A program made the position numbers and the translations under genes. Below the pieces are notes generated by a model, which saw nothing but the letters and a program-made list of their open reading frames with translations, was not told the DNA's origin and made no database searches. Positions 36,601-47,640 of a stretch of 64,000 bases of DNA are shown here, piece after piece. This DNA is from Eulemur rufifrons. Taxonomy: Eukaryota; Chordata; Mammalia; Primates; Lemuridae. The stretch lies in the NCBI RefSeq assembly GCF_041146395.1, contig NC_090989.1, positions 48,696,501-48,760,500 of the forward strand, read 5' to 3'. Numbering within the stretch: position 1 is the first letter of the stretch; each line of letters opens with the position of its first letter.

Positions 36601-37230
36601 CTGTGATATAAGGCAAAAACTGTCTGCTATGACTGAAGTTAAAAGTGACTGATACTCTCTTATCTTCCCCTGAAACCAGTCTGTGGGTATATAATCCCTA
36701 ATTCTCTTATTTAGAAGTTAGTACTGCGGAGAATCAGGAGCAATGGCAATACCATGTTTCCAGGAATAGCTGTGACCCTAGTTTAAGTTCTGAGAAGACA
36801 TAGTATCAAAAAAAAAAAGAGAAGATTTAAGAACTATGCCAGGGAAATAAATTGAGGTGTGTTTATGGCACAGAGGCTTGCCTAGAAGGAAGTAAATCAG
36901 AAGCCTATTGTAATTGTGAAGTAACAACATTGTCAAAAAAATTCCAAGAGCTGACCTAAAAGTTATTTTAATGATTGAGCCTTAAAACAGTACTCCACCT
37001 TACAATTTTAAAGATCAGGACACAGGCTGCAAAAGTGACACATTCCCAAAACACCCACGTTAGATGTAGTCATGGAAGATAAAGGTGAAGCTCTCAGAGG
37101 TTGGGAGCAGGAGTCTGTGAGGAAAATGGACCAGTAAGTTCTTTTCATAGGACAGAATTGGGGTCCTCTAAGCTTTTCCCTGTAGAATTCTATCATCAAT
37201 ATGAATCAATGGCAGCTATTTCTCTTATTC
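33626..37230. other. Non-coding AT-rich DNA, no repeat recognised
   Basis: About 3.6 kb. A short, less AT-rich island lies near 34050-34200. No gene; the short frames lack family motifs. Confidence 0.55.
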
Positions 37231-37382
37231 ACCATTTTTATTTCGAGACTGAGTCTTGCTCTGTTGTTCAGGCTGGATGCAGTGGCCTCACCATAGCTCA
37301 CTGCAACCTCAAACTCCTGCCTCAGCCTCCCAAGTACCTGGTACTATAGGCATGTGCCAATGAGCCACTACGCCCAGCCACC
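37231..37382 (-). mobile_element. Alu left-monomer (FLAM-like), antisense
   Basis: A single-arm 7SL-derived SINE in reverse: 'tttatttcgagactgagtcttgctctgttg', 'ataGCTCACTGCAACCTCAAAC', 'tgcctcagcctcccaagtacctgg' and 'catgtgccaatgagccactacgcccagcc'. A gap of about 18 bases is seen after 'aactcctg' relative to the consensus. Only one arm is present. Confidence 0.85.
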
Positions 37383-38379
37383 ATATTTTATAATAGAGAT
37401 TTTTATTATGCTTCTTTTATCCCAACTATGTAGGAAGAGAGTAGTACTGAAATTATGTTTGTGTTTTTGTTTTCATAGTTACAGGAAAAGAATGAATTTC
37501 TTTTAGAATTGATGGAGAAGTCTCACATAGAAAACATTAACAGTGACCTGAATGCAGTCAGCAGGTGGAACTTTGGGCTATCTCTCTTGTGTGTGTACAA
37601 GATTATGAATTGAGGGGAATACACTTTCCATGGGCAGTGGTAGCCATATTTGGCACAGATGTCTAGTTGTAATCAAAAAGATGTGCTTCCTTTTATGGAC
37701 TGCAGTTATTTCTGGGTACCTGCCATAGTCAACAATATTTTCAGCCTTCTCCATCCTCAGTACTGACCATTGGAATTATGTGGGGTCATAGTTATCACCA
37801 ATAATTTGGGAGTAGAACTGATGGGCATAATTTTTGGTCCAATGTGGTTAAGAATATTGCAGCTTTCTTTATTCTCTCTCTTCTTTGATATTCAGGTTTA
37901 CGTCAATGCCAATGGCAACTTGGGATTCACGTATTAAAGATAAAAAAGCCTATGTAAGCCTGTAGCCTTAAATGACTACCAGGAGTATATACTACCCCAC
38001 CACACTATCAATCAGAAACACAAATGCTGGCATTTCTCTGACTACAAAAATAAACTAAATGGCTACTGTCACAATTTACAAATATGGTGACCTAATGTCA
38101 ACTTAATTAAAATGTTCTGTAACACCTTAAAACAGAGACATGCAAAATGACTAATTATCCTTTTTGGCTTATATTAAAATAGCCATCTAACTAATAATAT
38201 TTATAGTGTATATTATTTTCTCATGAAGTATAAAGTATAATGTTAATATTATGTGCTCCCTCCTCCATGTTTCAGTCAGAATTTATTGGTTCAATGCAAT
38301 ACCAAATATCACATTTTCAAGGATTTGGATCAACAGATCTTGTCAAATAGTACTGTAGATTTGTCACTATCCATTAAAG
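37383..38379. other. Non-coding DNA
   Basis: Nothing recognised. Confidence 0.5.
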
Positions 38380-38920
38380 GTAAACTAAAGCAAGACCAAA
38401 CAATGATCAAGCCATTTTATTTCTAGGTATAGACCCAATAGAAACGTGTACCTGTGTTCATCAAAAGCTATGTATAAAGTTTTTTGTATCAGCATTACTG
38501 GTAATTGCCAAGATTTAGGAAAAAAACAAACATTTATCAATAGTAAAATGGATTTAAATAACTGTTCTTCAACTACATGTAACTTCATGCAACTACATGA
38601 ATTAATCTCATAAACAGAATATTAAGCAAAAATTTCAGAGTCAAAAAGCACTAATTATACATTTCATATATATTCATAAAATTCAAAAAGAGGTAAAACT
38701 CATCAATATTGTTAGAATTCAGAATAGGGGGTACTTAGTGACTTCAAAGGAGCAGGAGGGGATTTTTGGGATTCTATTAATGATCTGATTTTTATCCTAA
38801 CTGTGGTTATATTACCTGAGGTGGTCTATTTGGGAAAAGTAACAAAGTCTTACACTTATCTGATGAGCACATTTCATGTATAAGTTAGGCTTTAACAAAA
38901 ACAGTTTGTATTAAAAAGTC
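38380..38920 (+). repeat. Old L1 (L1M-type) 3' end, sense
   Basis: 'ccattttatttctaggtatagacccaatag', 'gtgttcatcaaaagctatgtataa', 'gtaattgccaagatttagg' and 'aaaatggatttaaataactg' follow the ORF2 end of old L1s. Then 'aattcagaatagggggtactta', 'atctgatttttatcctaactgtggttat' and 'atgagcacatttcatgtataagttaggct' mark the 3' UTR. Confidence 0.7.
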
Positions 38921-39530
38921 CCCATGTCCATTGTAGCGTGAGTCACAACAGCCAAGATATGGATCAACCTAAGTGTCCATCTATAGATGAGTGGATAAAG
39001 AATATGTGATGTGTAATGCAGTATTATTCAGCCTTAAAAAAGAAGGAAATCTTATTTGTGAAAACATGAATAAACCTGGGGGACATTATGCTAAGTGAAA
39101 TAAGTCAGGTACAGAAAGACAAATGCATGATCTCACTTATACGTTGAATCTAAAAATGTCAAACTTATACAAGCAGAGATTAGAATGGTGGGTTGCCAGG
39201 GGCTGAAGGGTGGGGATGGGTAAAGGGGAGATAGATGTTGGTCAAAAGGTATTAAGTTTCAGGAAGATAGAATGACTAAATTCTGGAGCTCTACTGTAAA
39301 GTATGGTGACTAGAGTTAATAATAATATATCATATACTTGAAAATTGTTGAGAGTAGATTTTAAATGTTCTCACCATAAACACAAAAAGTTACTGTGATG
39401 GATATGTTATTTAGCTAGATTGTGGTAATCATTTCACAATGCATATGTCTATCAAAACATCACATTGTACATTATAAATATATACAATTTTATTTGTTGA
39501 TTATATCTCAATGAAGCTAGAAAAAGTACC
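38921..39530 (+). repeat. L1 (L1MA/L1MB-type) 3' end, sense
   Basis: 'gccaagatatggatcaacctaagtgtccatc', 'gtaatgcagtattattcagcctt', 'gctaagtgaaataagtcagg', 'gcatgatctcacttatacg', 'ggtggttgccaggggctg'-like sequence at 39190, and the 3' end 'atcattttcacaatg..' to 'tatctcaatgaagctagaaa'. In the same orientation as, and directly after, the previous L1 end; they are two separate insertions because ORF2 end motifs occur in both. Confidence 0.85.
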
Positions 39531-41339
39531 ACAATTAAAAAGCTAGAAAAAATTCAACAATTAAAATAGTTATCTAGGAAATAAATTATTAGAGGAAATA
39601 AACCATCAAGCTTTTTTATATTATATAACTCATCAACTCAGGTGTTATCTGGCTTATCATATAAATGCACAAATACGTATTTCATTTTATAGTCTATATT
39701 GCCTTTCATATTGGTTAAACTGTATCCTAGGAAATCTACATGACCTTGAATAACTTGAACTCTCTAAAATTTTGTTTCTCATTTTAAATGGAATTAGATT
39801 TACATCTCTGAAGTTCTCATCACTCAAAAGCCTGTTGGCAAAGCATACTATGTTTATATAATCTGTTTGCAAAATATTTAAAATACAACACCTATTTAAT
39901 TCATTTTATAATCTAAAATTTTAAATATGTCAGTAAAATTTGAAATGGACCTATATTTAAATGTATTTTATAATATAACATGTTGCTTTCCTTGAAGATT
40001 TGATTTAAAGAAAATATTTATGTTCCCCAACCTGAAAGAACCATAAACTACATTATCAACCGACTTGATGTAATAGTTTTGGTTCTGAAATACAGCAGTC
40101 TTTTGACCTTGAATAAGTCGTGCACACACACACACACGAAAACCCAAACTTCTTTTTTCTGCAGATCCTTAATTCTTTGAATGAATAGTATATACTCTGC
40201 CACCTCAGATGGCTCATGTGTGGATTAAATGAGAAAGCATAACTTAAATAACTTAAACTCTATAAAGCAGTCCAAAAATGCAAATGTTATTACTATTACC
40301 ATCATAATAGAGTTTCTAATTATATAAAAATACATTTTTATATTTTACATTTTAAAATTACATTTTTAAAATTTTGGATTTTAAATCGTTTTATATTTTT
40401 CTTCATTTTAAGGAAGAAAAATTAAAAATGATCATACTCTTAATACACACACAAACACACACACACAATTCCTTTATTGAATAGAGGGGGAAAAAAGTAG
40501 TGTATTTCTTTTTCTACTGTTGAAGCTCTGTTTTGCTCATTATCCTTCCGTTACTTTCCTTTCATCTTCCTCCCATAGGGCAATGAAGAAAAGCTCCTGT
40601 TGATAGTTTCATGAATTTCAGTTTATGTACCCGGAGGCAGGGCATTTTCTATGGATTGTCCCTAATGTTAGAATTTCCTGCAGCTTCTGTTTTCAGAGTC
40701 CATGTTTCAATCTTCAGGCCAATATGTAAATCTGTTTTTGTTCCTTTAAACAGAAGACTTGTTGATGTTTCCAAACAGATATGCATTAAATACGTATTTA
40801 TTCAATGTTACAGATGTTAGAACTAAAAGACTTTCCCAGGGACATGTAAAGGGAAAGAGACAGCAGGCACTGAGGCTGCATTTTCAAGTGCCTGGGCCCT
40901 CAACAAGTGTCCACCGGGCAAAGCTTAATTGAAAGGATTATCTCATTGTAAAGAGGAACATGTGCCTGTGCCTGAAGAGAGGCACTGAAGTGCAGTCCTT
41001 GAAATGCTTATGGATATTTTGTCAAGGTGTTAGGATTTCAGTTTGCCTTTATTCCTCTCCACTTTAAAATAGTTACAATTATTTCACAATCAGCATGTGA
41101 TTTTTATATAATTAGAAACTACATAAAACAGATATTTAATAGTGAAAAAATACTGCTATTCCAGTACAATCTAATACCTTACAATAAATAGTTTTATTGA
41201 GTTTTATGAAACATATTATAACCTCTGTTTAAAGAATAATTTAAAAGGGGAAAATACTGTATGTGTTGTATGCGCTTTCTCTCTTGTAAAATATGGTGTT
41301 TCTTTCTTTTTCCTTTGGTAACCCTGAATTTAATTTAAT
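39531..41339. other. Non-coding DNA with two short CA repeats
   Basis: CA tracts at about 40123-40136 and 40445-40468. A less AT-rich stretch at 40830-41000. No gene; the 69-codon frame at 40611-40820 is unrecognised. Confidence 0.55.
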
Positions 41340-43246
41340 TTTATTTTCATCATTCCATTGCTTTTTTATTGTTTATTATATATGGATGTATTTACAAACA
41401 TATTTGGTTTTGTACTTTTTTGATTTTATATAAAATTGTTCATGCTGTATATACATCTTTTCTGTGACTATTCTTTTTTTTTTTTTTTTCATTTAACCTT
41501 AACAGTGAGACTCATCCTTCTTGACATGTAACAATTCTTGGATCTTTTTATTGCTGAACAGTGCCCCCTGGTAAGAATATAGTACATTTTACTTATGCAT
41601 TCTACTGCCCATAGACAAAGATATTTTTTTCTAGTACTAAAAATGCTGCTAAAATAATTATTCTACAAATATTCTCAAACGCATGAACAAAAGATTCTTT
41701 ACATTATGTAGTATGAGGAGTGGGATGTATTCAATTTCCTATTTCTATCCATTACACCAATATTTCTCTTGAGTTTACTGACTTTCACGATTGCATTCTT
41801 CAATATTTCATTATATTCTATTGTATTTTTATTTTTTTTACTCTATATTTTTGAGGTACATATTTTTTTCCCTTTCTAACTTGTTAAATTATATGTATGA
41901 GGAATTAAGGGATGAAGACTTGGTCTTTCTTCTTTTCTAATGTAAGATTAATGTTTTAAATATCCTTTAAGCACCATGATAGCTACAGAATGAAAGATTT
42001 AATGTGTATAATTTTTGTTTTCATTTATTTGTAAGTTTTTCAACATTTATAAGTTAATTTTATATTCAAACATTTTATATGTGTATGTATGTGTGTATAT
42101 ATTTTTCCAATTTTAAACTTATTAATTTTTCACTTAATTCCAATAGGAACAGAGGACATAATCTGCTTGATATTGACCCTCAAATTTTCTGAAGCTCTCT
42201 TTGGTACCAATTATTATAAATACTTGATTTGCTTGAGATTAAAAGCAAAAAACATTTCCAAAAGTCAGGTACCAAATTCTATATGTTTGATTTTCTGTAG
42301 TCAAGTTTTTGCTTATATGTATAGGACTATGATCTATTTCAAACTAAGTTTCAATATATATTTGTTTTTCATATGAATATTCAGTTGCTCATAGAACCAT
42401 TTCCTTTTCCCACTGAATTGCCTTAGAATCTTTGTCAGAAATCAATTTATATGTATATATTTATAGACTATTGTGTATTATTAATCTATATTTCTATTCT
42501 TTTAGTAATACTGTACTCTCTTGATTACAATAGCTTTCTAAATTCTATAGTAGCTTTGAGTCTTAAAATCAAGTAGAATAAACCCTCCAATTCTGCTTTT
42601 TTTTCCTTTTTAAAAATTTATTTGGCTCTTTTAGATCTTTTTAATTTCCATTATTCTTTATAAACCATTTGTCAATTTCTTTAAAAAAATTGAAGGAATT
42701 TTCAATGGGCTAATTTGAATATATACATTCGAGTATAATACAAATTTCACAATTTTGAGTGTTTCAACTCATGAACATGAAATATGTCTCTACTTAGTTC
42801 TCCTTTATTTTCTCTAAATATTTCAGAGTTTTTAGTCTAGGAAACTTGCATGTTTCTTGTTAAATTTATTTCTCTATATTTATGTATTTTGGAGTTATTG
42901 TATAAAGGATTTCAAAAATTTCATTTTTTAATGTTGCTGCTAGTATATAAAAATATATTCAATTTTCAATATGAACCTTGCTTTATGACCTGGATAATTC
43001 ATTTATTAGTTCTTTCTGGTTTGTAGGTGTCTTAGGATTTCTGCATTAAATAAACATGCTATTTGTAAATAGAAAAGCATTACTTTTTCCTTTCAGTGCT
43101 TCATGCTTTTTATATATCGTCCTTGCCCTATACACTGAAATTCCTTGACTGGGGCTTCGGGTATAATATTAAAAATACGTGATTTGAGTAGAAATTCTTG
43201 TCTTATTTGCAAACATAGTAAGAAAAAAAATCAGTATTTCACCATG
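41340..43246 (-). repeat. Old L1 ORF2, antisense, part 1
   Basis: A long degraded L1 in reverse. Clear landmarks from 42380: 'ccactgaattgccttagaatctttgtcagaaatcaat', 'gattacaatagctttctaaattctatagtagctttgagtcttaaaatcaagtag', 'ccctccaattctgctttt', 'ccatgaacatgga'-like 'catgaacatgaaatatgtctct', and 'gctagtatataaaaatatattcaa'. The earlier part (41500-41700) carries the 'tttttattgctgaacagtg' and 'aatgctgctaaaataattattctacaaatattc' blocks. T17 at about 41473. Confidence 0.75.
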
Positions 43247-43253
43247 TTAACAA

Positions 43254-43746
43254 AAGACTATGAGATCTGTAGAGTAAAACTGGAGAGCTTTGTTTTCTGT
43301 ATGCAATCTGCTGATTGGGGAGACAGACACAGCCTCTGGTGCAAACAGAAAATGTGCTGGGGTGGGAGCTGGAGAGTTAGAGATTATAAAGGGAAAAACC
43401 ACACAGCAGGAGAAAGGAGTCAGGGCAATGAGGAATAGAGTCTTGATTAGATGACCTCTAAACCCCAAATCACTAGTCCCTCTTAACTGGCTGGCTCCAG
43501 TGGTTGGTTGGTGCCAGGTGGTCTGCTGGTAGTCAGTTGGGAATTTCCACCTGCAATCTATCTTGGCACCAACAGCAGGAACTGGTTTGACTTAATTATA
43601 GAAAGGAAGATTCTGTGACACTTTCACATCTTTCTGAAAGCAGAATACCTGACAATTCCTTCACCTCTCCATGGCACCCTGATTTTGTTTTAACTTTCAT
43701 CAGCTCTGTTAGCCAAAGGGAGTACATTTTGTCTGTTGGGTAACGT
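43254..43746 (-). mobile_element. Unassigned about 490-bp insertion in the old L1 (LTR-like)
   Basis: It interrupts the L1 between 'cagtatttcaccatg' and 'caatgttagcagtagg', which are adjacent in intact L1. TTAACAA occurs at both edges (43247-43253 and 43747-43753). It is less AT-rich than the host L1. Read on the minus strand it has 'ccctttataatctctaac' (TATA-like) followed by a CT-rich region. A solo LTR fits best, but I cannot name the family. The two frames over it (43145-43468) are unrecognised. Confidence 0.45.
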
Positions 43747-43753
43747 TTAACAA

Positions 43754-43976
43754 GTACAATGTTAGCAGTAGGTTTTTTTATTCTTTATCTGATTGAAAAA
43801 GTTGCTTTCTATTCTTAGTGTGCTGAAAATTTTTATCATGAGTGGGCGTTAATGTTTTTAAATGCTTTTTCTCTTTCCATTAATATGTTAATTTGCATTA
43901 ATCGCTTTCTAAATGTTAAATACAGTATTTTGTTACTATGGTGAATCACATTAGTTGGTTTGCTTATTTTAAAACT
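43754..43976 (-). repeat. Old L1 ORF2, antisense, part 2
   Basis: 'gtaggtttttttattctttatctgattgaaaaagtt', 'ttctattcttagtgtgctgaaaatttttatcatga' and 'aatatgttaatttgcattaatc' are consecutive blocks of the antisense ORF2 consensus, following directly from part 1. Confidence 0.8.
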
Positions 43977-43977
43977 C

Positions 43978-44846
43978 CATTAAAAAGTGAGCAAAGGACA
44001 TGAACAGAATCTTTTCAAAAGGAGATAGACTAATGGCCAAGGAACATGAAAAAATGCTCAACATCTCTAATCATCAGGGAAATGCAAATCAAAACCACAA
44101 TAAGATATTGCTTAATTCCAGTGACAATGTTTTTTATCCAAAAGTCCCCAAACAACCAATGTTGGTGTGGATGCAGAGATATAGGAACACTCATAAACTG
44201 CTGATGGGACTGCAAACTAGGACAACCTCTATGGAAAGTAGTATGGAGATACCTCAAAGAACTAAAAGTAGAACTACCATCTGATCCAGAAATACCATTA
44301 CTGGGTATTTACCCAAAGGAAAAAGAAAGGCATTTTATAAAAAAGATATCTGCACTAGAATGTTTATAGCAACACAATTCACAATTGCAAAAGATTTGAA
44401 AAACTATTCAAGTGCTCATCAATACATGCATGGATTAATAAAATGTGTTATATGTGCACCATGGAGTACTACTGAGCCATGAAAAAGGGGGAACTACTTA
44501 TTGTATTACCCTGGATGGAGCTGGAGCCCATTCTTCTAAGTGAAGTATCACAAGAATGGAAAAACAAACACCACATGTATTCACCATTAAATTGGTACTA
44601 ATCGATCAACACTAATGTGCACATATGGGAAGTAACATTCACAGGGTGTCAGGCAGGTGGGAAGGGGGAGGAGGGGATGGGTAAATTCATACCTAACGGG
44701 TATGGTATGTGCTGTCTGGGGCATGGGCATGCTTGTATCTCTGACCCAGGCAGTGTGAAGGCAATTTATGTAACCAAAGCCTTTATACCCCGGTAATATT
44801 CTGAAATAAAAAATGTACATATATAAAATTCAAAAAAAAAAAAAAC
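43978..44846 (+). mobile_element. Young L1, 5'-truncated, sense
   Basis: Starts in the ORF2 end ('aaaaagtgagcaaaggacatgaacag') and runs through the 3' UTR ('gggtgtcaggcaggtggg', 'gcaatttatgtaacc', 'ggtaatattctgaaataaaaaa') to a poly(A) at 44832-44844. Coding pieces are broken by frameshifts. I could not find a convincing target duplication; a few dozen bases of the host L1 seem missing around it. Confidence 0.88.
44000..44530 (+). pseudogene. L1 ORF2p C-terminal fragment (broken)
   Basis: Reading the L1 gives [18 protein letters not shown] in one frame; the family reading [18 protein letters not shown] is an alternative frame of the same region. The true ORF2 frame shows EMQIKTTIRYCLIPVTMFFI-like sequence followed by MPGWRCGE-type and WWDCK-type motifs with changes, then FIATQFTIAKDLKNYSSAHQ. 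Several indels prevent a continuous product. Only the C-terminal segment is present; no catalytic domain. Confidence 0.7.
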
Positions 44847-45330
44847 AGCTTTGAGTTCATGTCATTAACTCTACTCGATCACAATGAGAAAGAGTGCATC
44901 TTGTGAACTTCGAACTACATGGATCATAAATGACCACAAACCTCAGGTATCACACTTTGAAATCCATTGTAGTATTGGTGCCAAGGCCATGTCTCCAACA
45001 GGCTGCTCCTTGACAATGACTAAATACAGTGGGGATATTATGACAGACCTCTTCCTGGGAGTAAAGAAACTCTGGTCACATGACATTGGCTAAAATACTC
45101 ATCAACAACTTTTGCCAAATCTACCCTTGACTTCATGGCACTCTGGGATGATTCCTCTCAAACTTTTCCTCTCCCTCCTTCACTTGGAGTTGCATGTGTA
45201 TCATTGTCTTACTATTTTTCTAGTCTTCTTTGGCCACCTTCCTATTTTCCTCATATAGGCATTTTCTTAAGAAAATGTTTCCATATTTAATCCTGTCTTG
45301 GCATCTGCTCCTCAGAGAACTCAGAATAAG
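44847..45330. other. Unassigned about 480-bp segment after the young L1
   Basis: Lies between the L1 poly(A) and the point where the old antisense L1 resumes ('cttctacatattgcttgattttatttattaatattttgtt', 45335). It ends 'tcttggcatctgctcctcagagaactcagaataagaca', reminiscent of an LTR 3' end. The 69-codon frame at 44884-45093 has no known motif. Could be an older LTR insertion into the L1. Confidence 0.4.
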
Positions 45331-45390
45331 ACAATTCTTCTACATATTGCTTGATTTTATTTATTAATATTTTGTTAGGGATTTTTATCC
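45331..45390 (-). repeat. Old L1 ORF2, antisense, part 3
   Basis: 'tattgcttgattttatttattaatattttgttagggatttttatcc' matches the antisense block 'tgctgttggattctgtttgctaatattttgttgaggatttttgc'. Confidence 0.8.
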
Positions 45391-45405
45391 ATATTTATTA
45401 GTTAT
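45391..45405 (+). repeat. Target-site duplication, left copy
   Basis: ATATTTATTAGTTAT, identical to 46114-46128. Confidence 0.95.
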
Positions 45406-46113
45406 TTTTTTAATTTCAGCTTATTATGGAGGTACAAAAGTTTAGGTTATAAATATTGCCCATTTCCCCCATTTCCCCGAGTCAGAGCTTCAAGTGTGTC
45501 CATCCCCCAGACAGTGCGCATCACACTCATCATGTAGGTATACACCCAATATATGCCAATAACAAACAGAGAACCAAATTAAGGACTCAATACCCTTCAA
45601 AATAGCAACAAAGGAAATAAAATACCTAGGACTATATTTAACTAAGGAGGTAAAGGACCTCTATAGGGAGAACTACAAAACACTGAGGAAGGAAATTGCA
45701 GAGCATGTAAATAAGTGGAAAACCATACCATGCTCATGGATCGGAAGAATCAACATTGTTAAAATGTCTATACTACCCAAGGTGATCTACAGATTCAATG
45801 CAATCCCTATTAAATTACCAACATCATTTTTCACAGATATAGAAAAAATAATTTTACACTTTGTATGGAACCAGAGAAGACCCCGTTTAGCAAAAGCAAT
45901 TTTAAGCAATAAAAAGAAAATGGGAAGTATTAATTTGTCAGACTTCAAACTACACTATAAGGCTGTAATTATTAAAACTCCTTGGTATTGGCACAAGTGT
46001 AGGGACACAGACCAGTGGAACAGAACAGAAAATCCAAATATAAAACCATCCTCATATAGTCATCTACTCTTTGACAAAGCAGACAAAAACATACTCTGGG
46101 GAAAAGAATCCTT
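45406..46113 (-). mobile_element. Young L1 with 5' inversion and internal deletion (twin priming)
   Basis: The left block 45406-45552 is a lemur-type L1 3' UTR in antisense ('ttttttaatttcagcttattatggaggtaca' to 'catgtaggtatacaccca'). The right block 45553-46113 is ORF2 in sense. A perfect 15-bp duplication at both ends proves a single insertion. Relative to the L1 at 58553-59848, the ORF2 end and the first part of the 3' UTR (over 1 kb) are absent between the two blocks, so the inversion came with a large internal loss. Confidence 0.92.
45553..46113 (+). pseudogene. L1 ORF2p fragment after the RT domain
   Basis: An open L1 ORF2 stretch. It holds [40 protein letters not shown], the [20 protein letters not shown] segment, and [18 protein letters not shown], followed by [16 protein letters not shown]. 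This is the thumb and post-RT region that in intact L1 lies between the reverse-transcriptase core and the C-terminal Cys segment. The frame is remarkably well kept from about 45600 to the inversion boundary, which suggests a young insertion. No start, no RT YADD motif and no C-terminus, so no functional product. Confidence 0.85.
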
Positions 46114-46128
46114 ATATTTATTAGTTAT
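46114..46128 (+). repeat. Target-site duplication, right copy
   Basis: ATATTTATTAGTTAT, a perfect match to 45391-45405. Confidence 0.95.
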
Positions 46129-47215
46129 GATTCCATCACTTTCTTGGTTTATAGCATCTTTGCCTAGATTCGGCATTAGTGTAATGCTGGCCTCATAAAA
46201 CGAGTGCAGTGTTGTTTCCTTCTTTACTTTCTCAAAATTTTTTTGTAATGGTGATAATATTTCTTCTTTGAATGTTTAATTCATTTCACCAGTGAAATTA
46301 TGTGGGCTTACTTACTTTTGTTTTGGCTTATTTTTTGGTGATGATTTTGATGTCCAATCCATCTAACTTAACAGATATACAGCTATTCATATTTTCTTTT
46401 TCCTCTTCTGTCAATTTTAGTAAATTCTATATTTTGAAAAATTTGTTTTTCATCTAAGTTGTTGAATCTGTTGGCATAAAGTTGTTCATGATTTCTTTTG
46501 TTTTCTTTTATTTCTGTTATATTTCCATGTGAGAGAAAGAGGAAGAATGTATAAATTGGGGCTTATTTCTAAGCTAATTAAACTTTTTTTTTTTTTTTAA
46601 ATAACATAAAACACATATTGTCTGGGAGTTCTTTGGCTTTTCCATTACTTTAAATGTGAATTTTTTTTCACTTTAATGGCTACAGGATCTATAAGGATGA
46701 CACTTCTTTCATTTCTAGCATTGTTTTTTTATTTATTTATCTCTTTCTCTTATTCTTGATCAGTTTACATAGGGTTTTCTCAATTTTGTGGATTTAGTCA
46801 AAGAGCATGCTATTTGTTTTGTCCATTTTCTGAAATTTTTTTTATTTTGCTAATTCTACAGTTTATTTACTTGTTTATTCATTAATTTTTTAATTTTTAA
46901 GATGGAATATCAAGTCACTAATTTTTAAAATTTCTTCATATTACTTAAAGCAAAACAATGCTAAACAATGCTAAACAATTCTTGAGTTGTATCTCACAAA
47001 TCTTTAGATATTTTCATTATTATTTAGTTAAAATCTTTTAAAAATTTCATTGATACTTTGTATTTTTGTTTCTTTGTTTTCATGTCATTTGATTCTGCTC
47101 TGAGCTTTGTTATTTCTTTTCTTTTCCTGGCTTTGAGTTTGGTTTGTTCTTCTTTTTCTAGGTCCTTGAGACGTGAGGTTGTTTATTTGTGATCTTTCTG
47201 TCTTTTTGAACTCGA
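46129..47215 (-). repeat. Old L1 ORF2, antisense, part 4
   Basis: Resumes in register: 'ggcattagtgtaatgctggcctcataaaacgagt', 'gttgttgaatctgttggcataaagttgttcat', 'gaatatcaagtcactaattt' and 'tgagtttggtttgttcttctttttctaggtccttgagacgtgaggttgtttatttg' are consecutive antisense ORF2 blocks. Confidence 0.85.
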
Positions 47216-47640
47216 GAGCTCATAATGGCATCAGTTGCTATGACCCAGAAATGGAAGCCAGCTGGTCTCTGCTGTGCCTACTTTCTGGTGCAATGTCACT
47301 GCACAGTCTCCAATTAGATCTGGAAGTCTGTGGTGGTGGTGGTGGAGACCCCCACACAAGTCAGCTCACAGTGACTATGGCAGAAGCATGGAGCCCCAGG
47401 GTTCTTCCCTCCTGTCCTTCCCCACATGTGAATGCCTTCCCCAGGCACCTTACCGTTTTGCCAAGTGGATCACCCCATCTCCCTCTCCTTCACTCTGAAT
47501 GTCTCCTGCCACTTTGTTGATGATTTACAATGCTCTCTCCAAAAAGGTACAGTCATAGATGGACATCTACTTGCAAATTTTGATTCACTCCTTGAGAGTA
47601 GCATGTATGGTTGACTTCTAGTCTACTACACTGGCCCCAG
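47216..47640. other. Unassigned GC-richer island
   Basis: Distinctly less AT-rich than both sides, with a (GGT)n patch at 47330-47346. It starts exactly where the old L1 match is lost. Three overlapping plus-strand frames (47173-47520, 47274-47498, 47432-47614) have no recognised domain. Could be an old LTR or a 5' part of the L1 that I did not recognise. Confidence 0.35.

Noticed and set aside
44847..45330. Possible 3' transduction of the sense L1 at 43978-44846
   Set aside because: There is no second poly(A) or polyadenylation signal at its right end and no duplication enclosing it, unlike the case at 29128-29461.
47173..47520. 115-codon frame as a possible exon
   Set aside because: It starts inside an antisense L1 remnant, overlaps two other frames and has no recognised domain or splice context.
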